The notes below the pieces were generated by a model. That model was not told where the DNA came from, searched no databases, and saw only the letters and a program-made list of their open reading frames with translations. A program made the position numbers and the translations under genes. From Bostrychus sinensis (taxonomy: Eukaryota > Chordata > Actinopteri > Gobiiformes > Eleotridae): DNA of 64,000 nucleotides. Location: NCBI GenBank assembly GCA_020698575.1, contig CM036251.1, positions 31,685,288-31,749,287 on the forward strand, in the 5' to 3' direction. Shown one piece after another: positions 35,340 to 46,100 of the stretch; the stretch's first letter is position 1, and every line of letters starts with the position of its first letter.

Positions 35340-36490
35340 GAAAAACCACTGAAAAGGCTGTAATGTATATGCCAGGCCTGTTAGTGGAGCTGTAATGACT
35401 CTACAGAAACACACCAAAAAGTGAAAAGAACACATGGGACATGCACAGAAAACTTATGCGATGTAAACATAAGAATATGGAGGTGAATATGAATGTGGGA
35501 GCTAGAAAGAGGCACTTTAGTCTGTACTAAGAGGAACAGAGTTAGCTGCAAAAAACATAAAAAGCTTAGTAGCATCTGAAGCTCGAATGCAACACTGTAA
35601 GACGACATTGTTGTTGATGTTGTGGGTGTTCAGTGCATGCAGGTCAAGGAAGAGGCGGGGCTATGGCGTCATCATTTCAGAAAAGATGTGTATAGGCTGT
35701 AAATAGGCCTGGGTGATAAATTCAGTTAAACTGATTAATTCACGTTTTTAATTTTGAACAATATCAAAAATAGCATAATTGTAAAATCAAATTTAGCAAA
35801 GTTAGTGTCCTCTAAGCACTGCACTGTTTCCTCTGGTGTGGCTAATGGCACTGCTAGTGCCCAGAGCAGCTTAAATACTCACTGTTGAGACTCTGCAGAT
35901 GCGAAAACCACTATCAATCACAGAGAAAGGAGTCCTTTTACCTTAGTAATGCCTTCATTTTGATGAGGCAGCAGTTTGGCTAAAATGAACAGCGCAGTGT
36001 GACATGCAGCAGCAACAGTGGTAACTTACGTGTGTTTGTTTATGTATGCTAATTAGCCCCATGCTTAGATAATCACATGCCTTAGATAATAGACCTGGTC
36101 TTTGGAAGCAGGGAGGGCTAAAGCTAAAAGACATTAATGTCTTCACTAATGTCACTGTTAGAGTAATGGACTTTGCTGGTGGCTTGCAGACATTTAGAAT
36201 ATATAGCTAAAATAAAAATATGTAACCGTGCAATAACTAAACAATTAACCTAGATTTAATATGCTTTTATGTCAGCCAATAAGAGAAAAAAACGATTAAA
36301 ATCTTAAATTGACTGAGAAAGGAGGAAAAAAAATCTAGATTTTATTTTTTAGCCATATCACCCAGCCCTAGCTGTAAACATGAAAACATCTAAACACCGT
36401 TTTGAAATCTTTCCACCCAAAATGCCGGATCTGTGTGGGCAAAACACTTATACGACAAAAACCTTTGGATACGCCATCTCTGCAAAGCCT
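35340..36490 (+). repeat. Dispersed repeat G, copy interrupted by a hAT
   Basis: Left part (GAAAAACCACTGAAAAGGCT, GGCGGGGCTATGGCGTCATC, CAGAAAAGATG) and right part (CATGAAAACATCTAAACACC, CGGATCTGTGTGG, ACTTATACGA) match the continuous copy at 56036-56530. The gap is exactly the hAT at 35704-36370 plus its target duplication. Confidence 0.75.
35704..36370. mobile_element. hAT transposon, non-autonomous, perfect 8-bp target duplication
   Basis: The termini TAGGCCTGGGTGATA and TATCACCCAGCCCTA are inverted repeats with one mismatch over 15 bp. GCTGTAAA occurs at 35696-35703 and again at 36371-36378. The 667-bp interior contains a 320-bp segment (about 35745-36065) shared with 59962-60625 and with the broken copy at 3455-4330. 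No transposase coding. Confidence 0.9.
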
Positions 36491-36691
36491 AACATTTCAG
36501 ATATCAGTATCTTATCTACACTACACTATAGTGCACTGGTCCTAATGCTTATACTGAAATGAAATGAAACAGAAATTTGCACCAAATAGATGCAGTTTGT
36601 TTGAGTGTTTTTAAAAGATTGAATTTCTTTCAAAATAATATTCTGAAAATATGATCCCTCATTTTACTGTATGTTACTGTATTATTTATTC

Positions 36692-36806
36692 TACAATGGG
36701 CAAGCAACAGCCCAGTGTACCAGCTCTAATGGTGAAAGCATGGGGCCATAGAGAGCTCCATTAGCCCTATTACCCAATTATACCAAATAATACTTGATTA
36801 TAACAC
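36692..36806 (+). repeat. About 105-bp duplicated segment, copy 2
   Basis: AATGGTGAAAGCATGGGGCC, CCATTAGCCCT and TTACCCAATTAT align with 31998-32103 in direct orientation, 4.7 kb away. Confidence 0.6.
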
Positions 36807-37235
36807 ACCACTGTAGGTTTCCATGCCGTGTGCTTATGAATATAGCCATTCAGGCCTCTATTTTGTGAGTGTCAGCACAGCCAGGCCTGCAAACACACAA
36901 TCACACACTCTGGTCCTCTCCGTCATGCGCCTATTTAGACAAGTCGTCTCCTCTTCCCTGCACCATTTAGGGAGCAGCTCACTGGTTTGATGGAAAAGGA
37001 AACAGAGCCGTCGGTTCAGGGTCGCGACTTTTGACCCGGCATGTGTGACACCTGAGAGGACTGTTTGTGTGCGTATGTATGTCTGTGTCATGTGAGAAGC
37101 ACAGGTCACTGCGTAGTCACCGATCTGTTGGTTTTTGCTGTTGCATCTGTCTTCAAATGATGTCTTCACAGTCAAGTTAAAGCTACATTACCTGAATGTG
37201 TCTCCTCTCCAGGTTGGAACCCATAAGTCATAGTA
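36807..37235. other. Intergenic, nothing recognised
   Basis: Balanced base composition; no exon or repeat call. Confidence 0.45.
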
Positions 37236-37995
37236 CAGATAAAGGAGCAAAAATGTACTCAATATCACTTTTAAATTTAAATTTATACTTAAGTAAATGT
37301 ATAAAAGTACTTATTTTTAAATGTACTTGAAAGTAAAATAGTAAAAGTATTTTGCACAGACTCAGCAACATGGCCGTACGCATCATAAAGGTCACAGAGG
37401 TCCGGACCTCGGTATTTTTCTATTACTAGACTAAACCAGATCTAAACCAGGCAAAAAACTGGACTAAACCAGGTCTAAACCAGGTCTAAATCAGGACTAA
37501 ACCAGGTCTAAACCAGGTCTAAATCAGGACTAAACCAGGTCTAAACCAGGTCTAAATCAGGACTAAACCAGGTCTAAACCAGGTCTAAACCAGGTCTAAA
37601 TCAGGACTAAACCAGGTCTAAACCAGGTCTAAATCAGGACTAAACCAGGTCTAAACCAGGTCTAAATCAGGACTAAACCAGGACTAAACCAGGTCTAAAC
37701 CAGGTCTAAATCAGGACTAAACCAGGTCTAAACCAGGTCTAAACCAGGTCTAAATCAGGACTAAACCAGGTCTAAACCAGGTCTAAATCAGGACCAAACC
37801 AGGACATGACAAAAACACATGATTTTTAACCAAAACTCAAAATACTTCAAAGCATTTCAGAAAAGAAGTGGTGTAAAAAGTACAGATACTCTAAAATGTA
37901 GGGAAGTAAAAGTAAAAGTACCCCTTGCAAAATTCACTCAAGTAAAGTACAGGTACATGAAATTGTACTTAAGTAAAGCAACTAGGTCCTTTTAC
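37236..37995 (+). repeat. Dispersed AAGTAAAAGTACC repeat interrupted by minisatellite 4
   Basis: Left part (ACTTAAGTAAATG, ATTTTGCACAGACT) and right part (ACACATGATTTTTAACC, GTAAAAGTAAAAGTACCCC, TACATTCCACCACTG) flank the array. The copy at 5385-5690 shows the right-hand block without an array. Confidence 0.65.
37366..37806 (+). repeat. Minisatellite 4 with 33/44-bp higher-order structure plus conserved flank
   Basis: 37370-37408 is the conserved flank (GGCCGTACGCATCAT, GGTCACAGAGGTCC) shared with 18196-18237. A degenerate lead-in (37431-37460) follows. From 37461 to 37790 every 11-bp unit is one of D (GGACTAAACCA), T (GGTCTAAACCA) or t (GGTCTAAATCA), in the order DTt DTt DTt DTTt DTt DTt DDTt DTTt DTt. 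That is six 33-bp and three 44-bp blocks, 330 bp in total with no substitution that I can see. It ends with a variant unit and GGACA. Confidence 0.92.
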
Positions 37996-40128
37996 TTTGT
38001 TACATTCCACCACTGGGCCAGTCATCTTGTTTCTGTTCTATACAAAGAATTAATGTGGTCTGGGCACATTTTAGATTATGATTGGACAGTGAAATAGTTT
38101 TTTGGTGGAAGACAGATTCATTTTGAAACTGGAGAGGTTTCAGACCCACTTTACTCTTGGCTGGGTTTTGTTGGCAAGGCAACCTAAACCCTTCCCCCCT
38201 ACACATGAATAACCACAAATCTACCTTTCCTGCTTGAATTACATTAAAAAGTAAACTGCATTAATTTGCCGCAACAAAATATTGAGGCATTTCTCAGCAT
38301 ACTGTTGTTGTTTCCCTGGGTAAGACACATTGCGACAGGAAGGGCATCTGCCATAAAAACCAAAGAAGAAAGAAGAAAAAAGTACTTACCGAAAGTTGTG
38401 GGCCAGGGTTCCTAAAATAATGACTGGGAAGGACGCTCTTAAATTCTTAACTTTTTTTTTTTTTTTTTAAGTTTTATTATATTATTTTAAACATTACTTG
38501 GATGCTATACCAATATTATCCCCAACTTGCTTATTTTTATTGTATATATATATTATTTGTTTTCTAAATAGATAGCTAACTGTACACTGCAAAAAAAAAA
38601 AAAAAAAAAAAAAAAAATTCGATATCTACATAGTTAAAATGACTTACCATATAGTTATATGACATATAGTTATCACTATATTGGATATTTTCACTTATTA
38701 GATTACTTATTGCTAGATATTGTTTCAAGTTATTTTTTCCTGTTTCAAGCTATTTTTACTTACTAAACAAAATCATCTATGGACAGATGACAGAGAAAAT
38801 TCCATTTACCCAAAGGACAGATAATTTTGCTTGAAATAAGTAGTCCAGTACCACAGCCAGTACTTCAGTGTTGACACGTGATATAGGCCAACAGCCAATG
38901 GGAGTGAGGCTTAAGTGAGCACACAAGCATGTGATTGGCCAAAGCTTCTGGTATTCACTGAACATTCTCACATGCTGTATTTAAATTACTGATAATTAGG
39001 CTTAGATTAGTTTTCAGTTTCAGAGAGTTAGTTTCAATGTTCAGCTTTTTAAAAACTAAAATATTGTTTTATTTTGACGGAATGGAACAGATATCAAAAC
39101 AGGTGCACCACAAAGGCTGTAGTAGAAAAATTTAGAAACATAACTAAATAAAAAGGTAAAGAAAGCAATGATCTGAGATAAAATCAGGACTACTCTCGAC
39201 CCACTGGCCAACATGCTGGTTTCAGTGTTTCATTTTGCTCATATTATTTCCATTACTATATGCTAGGAGTCTAAAATCACACACTGTCCCTCTTGTAAAT
39301 ATAGCAAGTGTAGACAAACAGAATGCTTGTGACATGACAGCAGTGGGCAGACGCTAACGCAGACATCAGAGCTGTCCTGTAATCAGTGCCAATAGCCCAA
39401 GGACCTCATGAATCTCCAGTGAAGAATGTGGCAGCCTCACTTCCTGCTAATTATGAGTCCGGTTCTACTCCACCTTCTTTTCTATTAATCATTTCCACCC
39501 AGCTCTTATAATCCGGGACATCCCACCTGGCGATGAGAGACAACTCAAACAGACACCGCAGTTTACGAGAGAAAACGTAAGCTGCTAAAAGGTAAATACG
39601 ATGCTTTCGGATACTTAACCCTGACTGTTTCTAGCTTTGGTACTGGAGGAAATTTATCTTATTATAATTTTCAGTCATGTGTGTCATTTTGGTTTAACAG
39701 GAGACAAACACTACAAAGCAGTCAGCTCATTTATCTATTTGTTAGTGTCATGTTGCTAATAACTGAGCTAAATAGCCAGTGTATGGTCAATGCTTTCTCC
39801 ACTGTTGCCAGCAGGGGGCGACAGACAACTACTCCAAGCGTTCTCTGCAAAATCAAAGTAACAGCTCCCCAACAGAAGACATTTTTCATACACATACATT
39901 ATTTTAAATTAAAAAAAAAAAAAAAAGAAAAAAAAAGTGAAATACTAATGCAAAGATGTCCAAAACTTTAATATCATTTTAATAACATTTGGAGGATGAA
40001 TTTTCCACAGATTTCTGCTACTTTCTAACATAGCCTCAGAGGTTTCAAAACTCAAACTTCAGCTCACCCACATTTTTGAAAGGTCAACGAACTGACGAAG
40101 CAGCATTTATCCAAAGCTACTTATGTTT

Positions 40129-40162
<34 letters not shown>

Positions 40163-40904
40163 AAGTGAACAGATGTAAAGTCTCAAATCAGTACAAATGA
40201 TCATACCCTAAACTATCTTCAAATATCCTAGCATAGCATATTAGCTTCAGATCGGATATCTTTAAGCACCTGACAGGTCGAGACTTGGACTTGTGCGCGA
40301 AATAAAGTAAAAGATATGTCAAAGGTAGGACAGCCACATGTTTTAGAGTCTGCTGCTGGTCATGTCCCACGAGGCCAAAGTGTCATGGAATCCCCCCCAC
40401 CCTGACTCACTCACCCTCCACTCACCCCCTGGCTAACACGTCCCGGCCCCGGGGCTATTCTTAGTCCGTATGTCAAGGCCTGTCTCCAGGGAGCAGTCCC
40501 ATCGTCTCTGTTACACACTGGCATAGGTGTCCCCGGGACGTCTCTATTTGATCCTAATTAAGAAGTACAAGTCGAAAACTAATTTGAACGCTCCAAGTAT
40601 GGGGTCAGGTTGCAGCCGAAAACCCCGGTTAATGAAGTGGTGTACGGATAGGATTGCAGACAAGCTCAATGTGTTAAGTTGTGAGAATAAATGACGTTCT
40701 AGTGCAAATTTAACACATTAATAATACTAAGCTAATGTGTATAGGCAGTTGCTATTTTTATGCTATAGCTAACCATATAGCTAATCATTTTAATAGTGAG
40801 CAAAGACAAAAAAAGGAAGAAAAAAAGAAGATTGGGGTCAGAGGTCAGATAAAATGCTAAGCTGTACATGGGCACAGATTGAGGAGATGGGTATTTGTTG
40901 ATTT
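37996..40904. other. Intergenic with fragments and simple repeats
   Basis: 38325-38365 has a reverse piece of the GATGCCCTTCCTG repeat family (GCGACAGGAAGGGCATCTG). Poly(A) runs lie at 39910-39925 and about 40130-40160. 40370-40560 is a GC-rich single-copy-looking block (CCCGGCCCCGGGGC). No exon is supportable. Confidence 0.4.
38585..38850 (+). mobile_element. MITE beginning CACTGCAAAA
   Basis: CACTGCAAAA followed by a long A-run, then TTGTTTCAAGTTATTTTT and AAAATTCCATTTACCC. The same words occur before a TTTTTTTGCAGTG end at 51871-52110, so together the copies show inverted CACTGCAAAA termini. The right terminus is missing here. Confidence 0.55.
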
Positions 40905-41095
40905 GTGAGAATTAATGTCCAAGTCTAAGAAGCACAAAAATATAAAAATAAAATAAATGTTAATGATAAAATAACTAAATAAATATTTTTCCTTGTGAGA
41001 ACTAATGTCCAAGTCTAAGAAGCACAAAAATAAGAAAAAAAAAATGTTAATGATAAATGAATAAAAATGTAAATATTATGTAAATATTTTTCCTT
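40905..41095 (+). repeat. Two-copy tandem repeat, unit about 90-100 bp
   Basis: Both units begin GTGAGAAYTAATGTCCAAGT, continue CTAAGAAGCACAAAAATA, contain ATGTTAATGATAAA and end AAATATTTTTCCTT (40905-40994 and 40995-41095). Confidence 0.85.
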
Positions 41096-41280
41096 TTTTT
41101 TTTTTTATCAGCTTCTCCCTTTTTATTATTCGGGCTTGCCACAGCAAACCAGTCGCACAGTGATTTGGCAGGGTTTTAAAGCCAGATGCCCTTCCTGTCG
41201 CAACCACTGGAGTAGGCAATGTGAGTGTCTTGCCCAGGGACACAGCAATAGTATGCACTTCGGGCGAGATTCAAACCAAA
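41096..41280 (-). repeat. Fish SINE-like repeat with GATGCCCTTCCTG core
   Basis: GCCACAGCAAACCAGTCGCA, GCCAGATGCCCTTCCTGTCG, GGAGTAGGCAATGTGAGTG and TCTTGCCCAGGGACACA are shared in order with 45875-46100. The core word is widespread in fish repeats. Orientation is uncertain. Confidence 0.65.
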
Positions 41281-41785
41281 TTTTAGTATTTAAAGTGAAT
41301 TTAATGGTTTAACTGTGTTGAATGCATTTTATTATTATTACTCTTAACAAAAAATATTTAAATCATGTCATTGTTTGGATTTAGGAGCTGTTACAGCTGC
41401 AGGACATGTTTTGTCCCATTTCTGAAGAATTAGTGTAATAATAGCTGCCTATTCTCAATCAATAATATCTAAAACTTAACTGGTGAAACTTACTCTGACC
41501 TGAAATATTGTTCATTCATTTGAATACATGCCTGTTGCGAATGTCCAAACATTAATCATATGCAAAAAAGAAGTTGGCTAAATACAGGTAATTTTTGAAA
41601 GTTTTTCAAAAATGTCGAGTTTTAAAAGTTGTTTTTTGCAATTCAATTTAAACTTTTTCTGGTGCAATGCATTGCTCTGATGGTGCCTAAATAGTAAAGA
41701 AGAGATTTGGATGCAAATCAATTACAAAAAAAAAAAAAAAAAAAAAATTGCTGAAAAATTTCACTTCCAAATTCATCTTTTTTCA

Positions 41786-41801
41786 CCCCCCCCCCACCCC
41801 C

Positions 41802-41832
<31 letters not shown>

Positions 41833-41843
41833 AAAAAAAAAAA
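41786..41843 (+). repeat. Poly(C) then poly(A) homopolymer pair
   Basis: C10, A, then C26 (41797-41822) directly followed by A21 (41823-41843). The - strand carries a 26-base G run. Confidence 0.9.
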
Positions 41844-42565
41844 TCAGTATTGTATTTTGTTTTCAGGCTTTTCATTTAGACTTTCTTCACTAGTAAAAGG
41901 TCAAATAGGTACAGAATAGTTATAAGTAATTAAATGAGTAAAATAAATATACAGTGTGCTCAAGAAAAAAAAAGGTGACATAAGAAATTAATATTTTTAG
42001 AGAGACAAATATTTGCAACATAAAATCAAATAAAAATAAAATTGACCAAACCATCTATTGAATACTTCATGTGCTGCATATGACAAATGTTCACTCAAAG
42101 GTGGCAGCTGTAGGTCCTGCGTGTGGCTGCTCATGTGTGGCTCTGTAGTCCACTGCTCACTTCCTTCTGGTGTAAGTCCGGGGTTAGCGTCTCGAGCACG
42201 TAGCACTTCATAACAAGGGCATAGCATTACAGACCACACACAAACCATGGACCCCTCTAAAGCCCTTCTGCATGAGGGTAAAGTCCTCCTGCAGTCCTGT
42301 GCGTGGTGGTCCCAGGCTGGTCCAGGTCCCAGTGCAGCTGTCAGCAACCCACTAAGACCCAGAGGTGTACACATAAACATAACTGCACATTTGATATGAC
42401 TGCTTTGGTTGAAACTAATTACAAAATGCCAAGGTTAATTGGAGTGACTAATCATGCAACAGGTCTTTATGCACAATCACTTGGTACTGCATGTAGTTTT
42501 AAATCAGTATTATAACATATTCAATGATGATGATTAGTGTCTGTGTACTATTACTATTAACTATG
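41844..42565. other. Intergenic, unassigned
   Basis: 42100-42370 is GC-richer and open on the - strand for 127 codons, but the translation shows no domain. No repeat family recognised. Confidence 0.4.
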
Positions 42566-43856
42566 GGGCCATATTTAATAAGACAGGTGTTAAATTGCGA
42601 GTGCAGATTGAAGATAGTGTTTGCTTTTTGTGGGTGTGTTGCATCTGATATAAGAAGAGAAAGTGTGCAAATAATGACTGCTGCAATGAGAATTTTGCAT
42701 GAGAATAAAGCTGAGGACACATTACACGATTTTCTCAGTCGTTACAGATTCTGAAAAGACTTGAAGCACACACTAACGACTGGTTTCAGCAGATTTAGTT
42801 CTGACGACTGAAAGACTGCAAACTGACTGCAAAGCAAACTCTCACAACAAACATGGACGCTACCTGGGTCGCTGTTGCCGTTGCAGTGTGTGAAGCTATC
42901 TGTTTGGAAAAAAGGAAAAAGAAAATGCGTCTGTGTATCCAGTTTCGCTTGGGTAGCGCTCAACTTTCTTTGGTGTTTGCCATGGTTGTTTATGTCTTCT
43001 TCTTCTTCTTATTCTTCAAATTTCCCTTTATATTTTCTTTCTTTATTTCTATATTTTCTTCTTATATTTTCTTATTTTCTTTCTTCTTTTCCTGTTGGTC
43101 GTCTTCATTCTCTGACGCTATTTCCTGTCTACCATCAGCTGTTTTTCATTGGCTGCTGGACACCATGAGTTCCCAGTTGGATCTGTAAACAGCCCACACT
43201 ACAGGAGTGTGTGTCCAGAGTCGGCTTTAAAATTCAAACATGTTTGATTGCTTGCGACTGATGTCAGGCTGGGTTTTTGCCCGCACACACTTGCTGATTC
43301 GAGACTTTGAACATCACACACTAACAGATTTCAGGGCCGACTGGAGATTATGATTCCCTGCAACTAGTGTTGACTGGTAAAGACTCGGCGTAACTGTGAA
43401 TTGTTATAAAGTAAAGTAAAGTCTGTCTCTTTGTTTCCTCTGACTTCAAATCAACACATTACTGTTGTACCTTTGTAAAAAAAAAGTTGTGTTAAAGCAC
43501 TATAACTTATTTTTAAACGTCCCATCTGTGCACTAAAAGCTGCACTCTTTTCTCCACAAAACTTTTGCACCTGCTCCTCCAACGTGCTAAATTTACATGC
43601 AGGTTTAGCTCCTGTACTCATGATAAATCAAATAACGACCGCAAAGCAACTTTATTTGCATTTTCCAAGCCTTGAATTTCTGCGTTCTGGTGAGAATGCC
43701 TCTTTTTACAGATTCACTGAGTCACAGGAGCAAAATCTGCACCGCCTTCATTTAGCTCCAGTGAGAGACGCTAAACTCAGCTGTGTCTGGGTTTGCTCCA
43801 CTTTTAGCACATCTTATTAATTCAGTGTGCACGCAAACCTTTGATAAATCTGGCCC
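42566..43856 (+). mobile_element. Element X with GGGCCAGATTTAT termini, interrupted
   Basis: The left end GGGCCATATTTAATA and right end GATAAATCTGGCCC are inverted repeats with mismatches. Interior words AAAGTCTGTCTCTTTG, GAATGCCTC, GGAGCAAAATCTGC and CCACTTTTAGCAC also occur at 55600-55945. A Harbinger-like element (42709-43410) interrupts it. Family not identified. Confidence 0.55.
42709..43410 (+). mobile_element. PIF/Harbinger-like element, longer relative of the 24977 MITE
   Basis: The left 120 bp (CTGAGGACACATTACACGAT, TTCTCAGTCGTTACAGATTC, CTAACGACTGGTTTCAGCAG) match 24977-25100, preceded by TAA. The interior starts an open frame MDATWVAVAVAVCEAI at 42853, which resembles the N-terminus of Harbinger proteins only loosely and becomes low-complexity. 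GTGAATTGTTATAAA near 43405 matches the MITE's interior, but the right terminal repeat is lost. Confidence 0.65.
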
Positions 43857-44207
43857 TAAGAGTACTGTGAAAATAAAGGACTATATTATTCACAATTTTG
43901 TTAGCCTTTAGAAGCAAATATATGGAGTCACAAAAACTGCATGTGAATGGACTGTAGCCGTCAGTCCTGGACGCATCCATAGCTCGTCCATCCTGGGAGT
44001 AGAGCCCTCCTTCATGTGGTTCTCCCTTGTTTCCCATAACTGTTTTTTAGTTTTTCTTTACTGAGATGGGGGGTCTAAGGTCTTTGTTGCATTGTTGCTA
44101 CTTTGATCTCAATAAATAAAATTGAATTGAATGTCATTGCTGAAATGAATTAAAGTGGCAAACACCGTGAGCCACCAGCTAACCACTTTTATTATATTTC
44201 ATTGATT

Positions 44208-44578
44208 TAGGGCTGCAACTGATGATTATTTTGATAATGGATTAATCGGTCAATTATTTTTTCAATTAATATATTAATAATCAATAGTAAAGCTTAAGTA
44301 AATGTTCCATGACGTGCTGACAAACTTTTAACAAGCCGAAATTCCAAGTTAGTTACTTGAGGATGTTTTTTTCTTTAAAATAAAGCAATGGCCATTTTCT
44401 TTAACTTTCTGTGGTACTGCTCTGTCTTAACAATAAAACCTCTTCTTGCAGCACCTGGCAAGTTTCAAAGCCTATCACTACTCCAGATAGTAATTTAGTG
44501 ATTAATCAATTACTAAATTAGTTGTTGATTATTTTAATAATTGATTATAATCAGTTAATTTGATTATGTTGTAACCCA
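44208..44578. mobile_element. hAT-like MITE, TAGGGCTGCAAC termini
   Basis: The left end TAGGGCTGCAACT and right end TGTTGTAACCCA are inverted repeats with erosion. The inside is rich in GATTAATCGGTCAATTA and GATTATTTTAATAATTG palindromes, as in the common fish hAT of this type. No clear target duplication remains. Confidence 0.65.
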
Positions 44579-45514
44579 ATCAACTAATCAGTTAGCACAT
44601 ACCAGGGGTGTCCAAACTTCTTTTTTTTTTAATTTATTTAAGCACCACATACTGAAAAATGTATGAGGAGAAGGGCCTCTCGTTAGGAGACGCATATCGC
44701 TTCATCAAAAAAGAAAGTCCCATTTGGTTGTTCCCTGTCCTGGGGGTCTCCACAGTGAATCATTCACATGGGTACATTGGCATGGGATGCCCCTCTGCAA
44801 TCCCACATTTTAGGACCGGCTCCAGCTCAAGTTCCTAAAAAACATTATTGGATTATCTAGAACACCATTCTATGCAGCCATGTTGCATTTTGAAGTAGTC
44901 ACAATAGACCACTGTCTCTGTGTCAGGACCCCCTCTCAGGGGCTGGGAAGTCCACACATGAGGTCTACACTGGCCGTGGTTTGTTTGGGCATCCCAAATC
45001 TTTTATGCTTTGTCAGCCTATTTACAGGTATTTAAAAGAAAAGCCTTTTACAGACTATTTTATTAATATCTATTAGTGCAGAGAACATAAATTGGTAAAC
45101 ACTTTTTAATAACTACATACTTTAAAGCATTAGCTAAGTATTATTTTTGTAGATTATTAGATATGTTATTAAGATTATTGCTAAGCATCATGTAATAACA
45201 ATTATAAACAACAGTGTTAATTCAGTATCTATAAACTGTCTATTCTTTAATTGGTAATTACAAATTATATTAATGCTTAATAATGGTGATTAATATCATT
45301 ATTCCAAATTGTTACCCATACATTTCTGTGTCAACAATAAGTGTTCAGATTATGTCCTTTTCATTGTCTTCCTAGACACATCAATGAGAATGATTTTCTG
45401 TAATTCAACCACCAATATTTTTTATGTTATTTATGAAGATTTTTCACACACACAGCATGCTCTTAGAAAGAGGTCAGCCGTCACATTTCTAAGATTTAGG
45501 GCTAGGGTTAGGGG
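44579..45514. other. Intergenic with hAT-end and SINE-like fragments
   Basis: 44603-44620 reads AGGGGTGTCCAAACTTC, a hAT-like terminus without a visible partner. 44735-44830 has CTCCACAGTGAATCATTCAC and GGGATGCCC resembling the GATGCCCTTCCTG family. The rest is A+T rich. Confidence 0.4.
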
Positions 45515-45735
45515 CTACTCAATTCAATTCAATTCAGGTTTATTTGTATAGCCCAATATCACAACAAAAGTCACCTCAAAGGGCTTCACAAACAGTTGAT
45601 CAAACATAAACACACAATCAGACTTAACACACAATCAGCACAAACAATAACTACACTAAACTAAACAGACCCAGGACACTCCTGTCCTTAGACCCTTCTT
45701 CTCGGTAAGGAAAAACTCCTAAAAAACCTACTGTA
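45515..45735 (+). repeat. Dispersed fish repeat, TTTATTTGTATAGC type
   Basis: AATTCAGGTTTATTTGTATA, CAATATCACAACAAAAGTCA, CAAAGGGCTTCACAAAC and GGTAAGGAAAAACTCCTAAA are hallmarks of a very common teleost repeat. It is bracketed by TTAGGG-like and TTCTAAGAT-like sequence (45470-45515 and 45736-45850). Confidence 0.65.
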
Positions 45736-45874
45736 GGGAATGGTTAGGGTAAACATGTTCTATCTACCAGAAAATAATGTCAGAAATGTGGGAACATAGA
45801 GCTGTGGGAACATAGTCAAGCTCCCCTTAGAAAAAGTTCCCTACATTTCCCTATATACATGGCATACTTTTCTT

Positions 45875-46100
45875 TTTCTTTTTAAATCTTCTGGCTGTTT
45901 CCGTTTTCGTTCAGGGTCACCACAGCGAAACGGTCGCACTGTGATTTGACATGTCTCTACAACAGATGCCCTTCCTGTCACAACCAGCCACATACAGTGA
46001 CTGGAGTAGGCAATGTGGGTGGAGTGTCTTGCCCAGGGACACAACGGCAGTACACGCTTTGAGTGAAGTTTGAAGTTTGAGTGAAGTCGCTGGCCCTCTG
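45875..46100 (-). repeat. Fish SINE-like repeat with GATGCCCTTCCTG core
   Basis: GGGTCACCACAGCGAAACGG, TCGCACTGTGATTTGACATG, GATGCCCTTCCTGTCACAAC and TCTTGCCCAGGGACACAAC match 41096-41280. Orientation is uncertain. An ATAACATA-type simple repeat follows at 46137-46185. Confidence 0.65.

Noticed and set aside
37431..37806. CRISPR-like array
   Set aside because: No unique spacers; all units are variants of one 11-bp motif in an animal genome.
41711..41893. Lys/Pro-rich frame
   Set aside because: Simply the translation of poly(A), poly(C) and poly(A) runs.
41997..42380. 127-codon frame on the - strand
   Set aside because: GC-rich chance frame; the translation resembles nothing known to me and ends in repeat-like A+T sequence.
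42853..43188. 111-codon frame read as a host gene
   Set aside because: Its start lies in the Harbinger-like element and the rest is Phe/Ser low-complexity from a TTC/TTCTT-rich tract.
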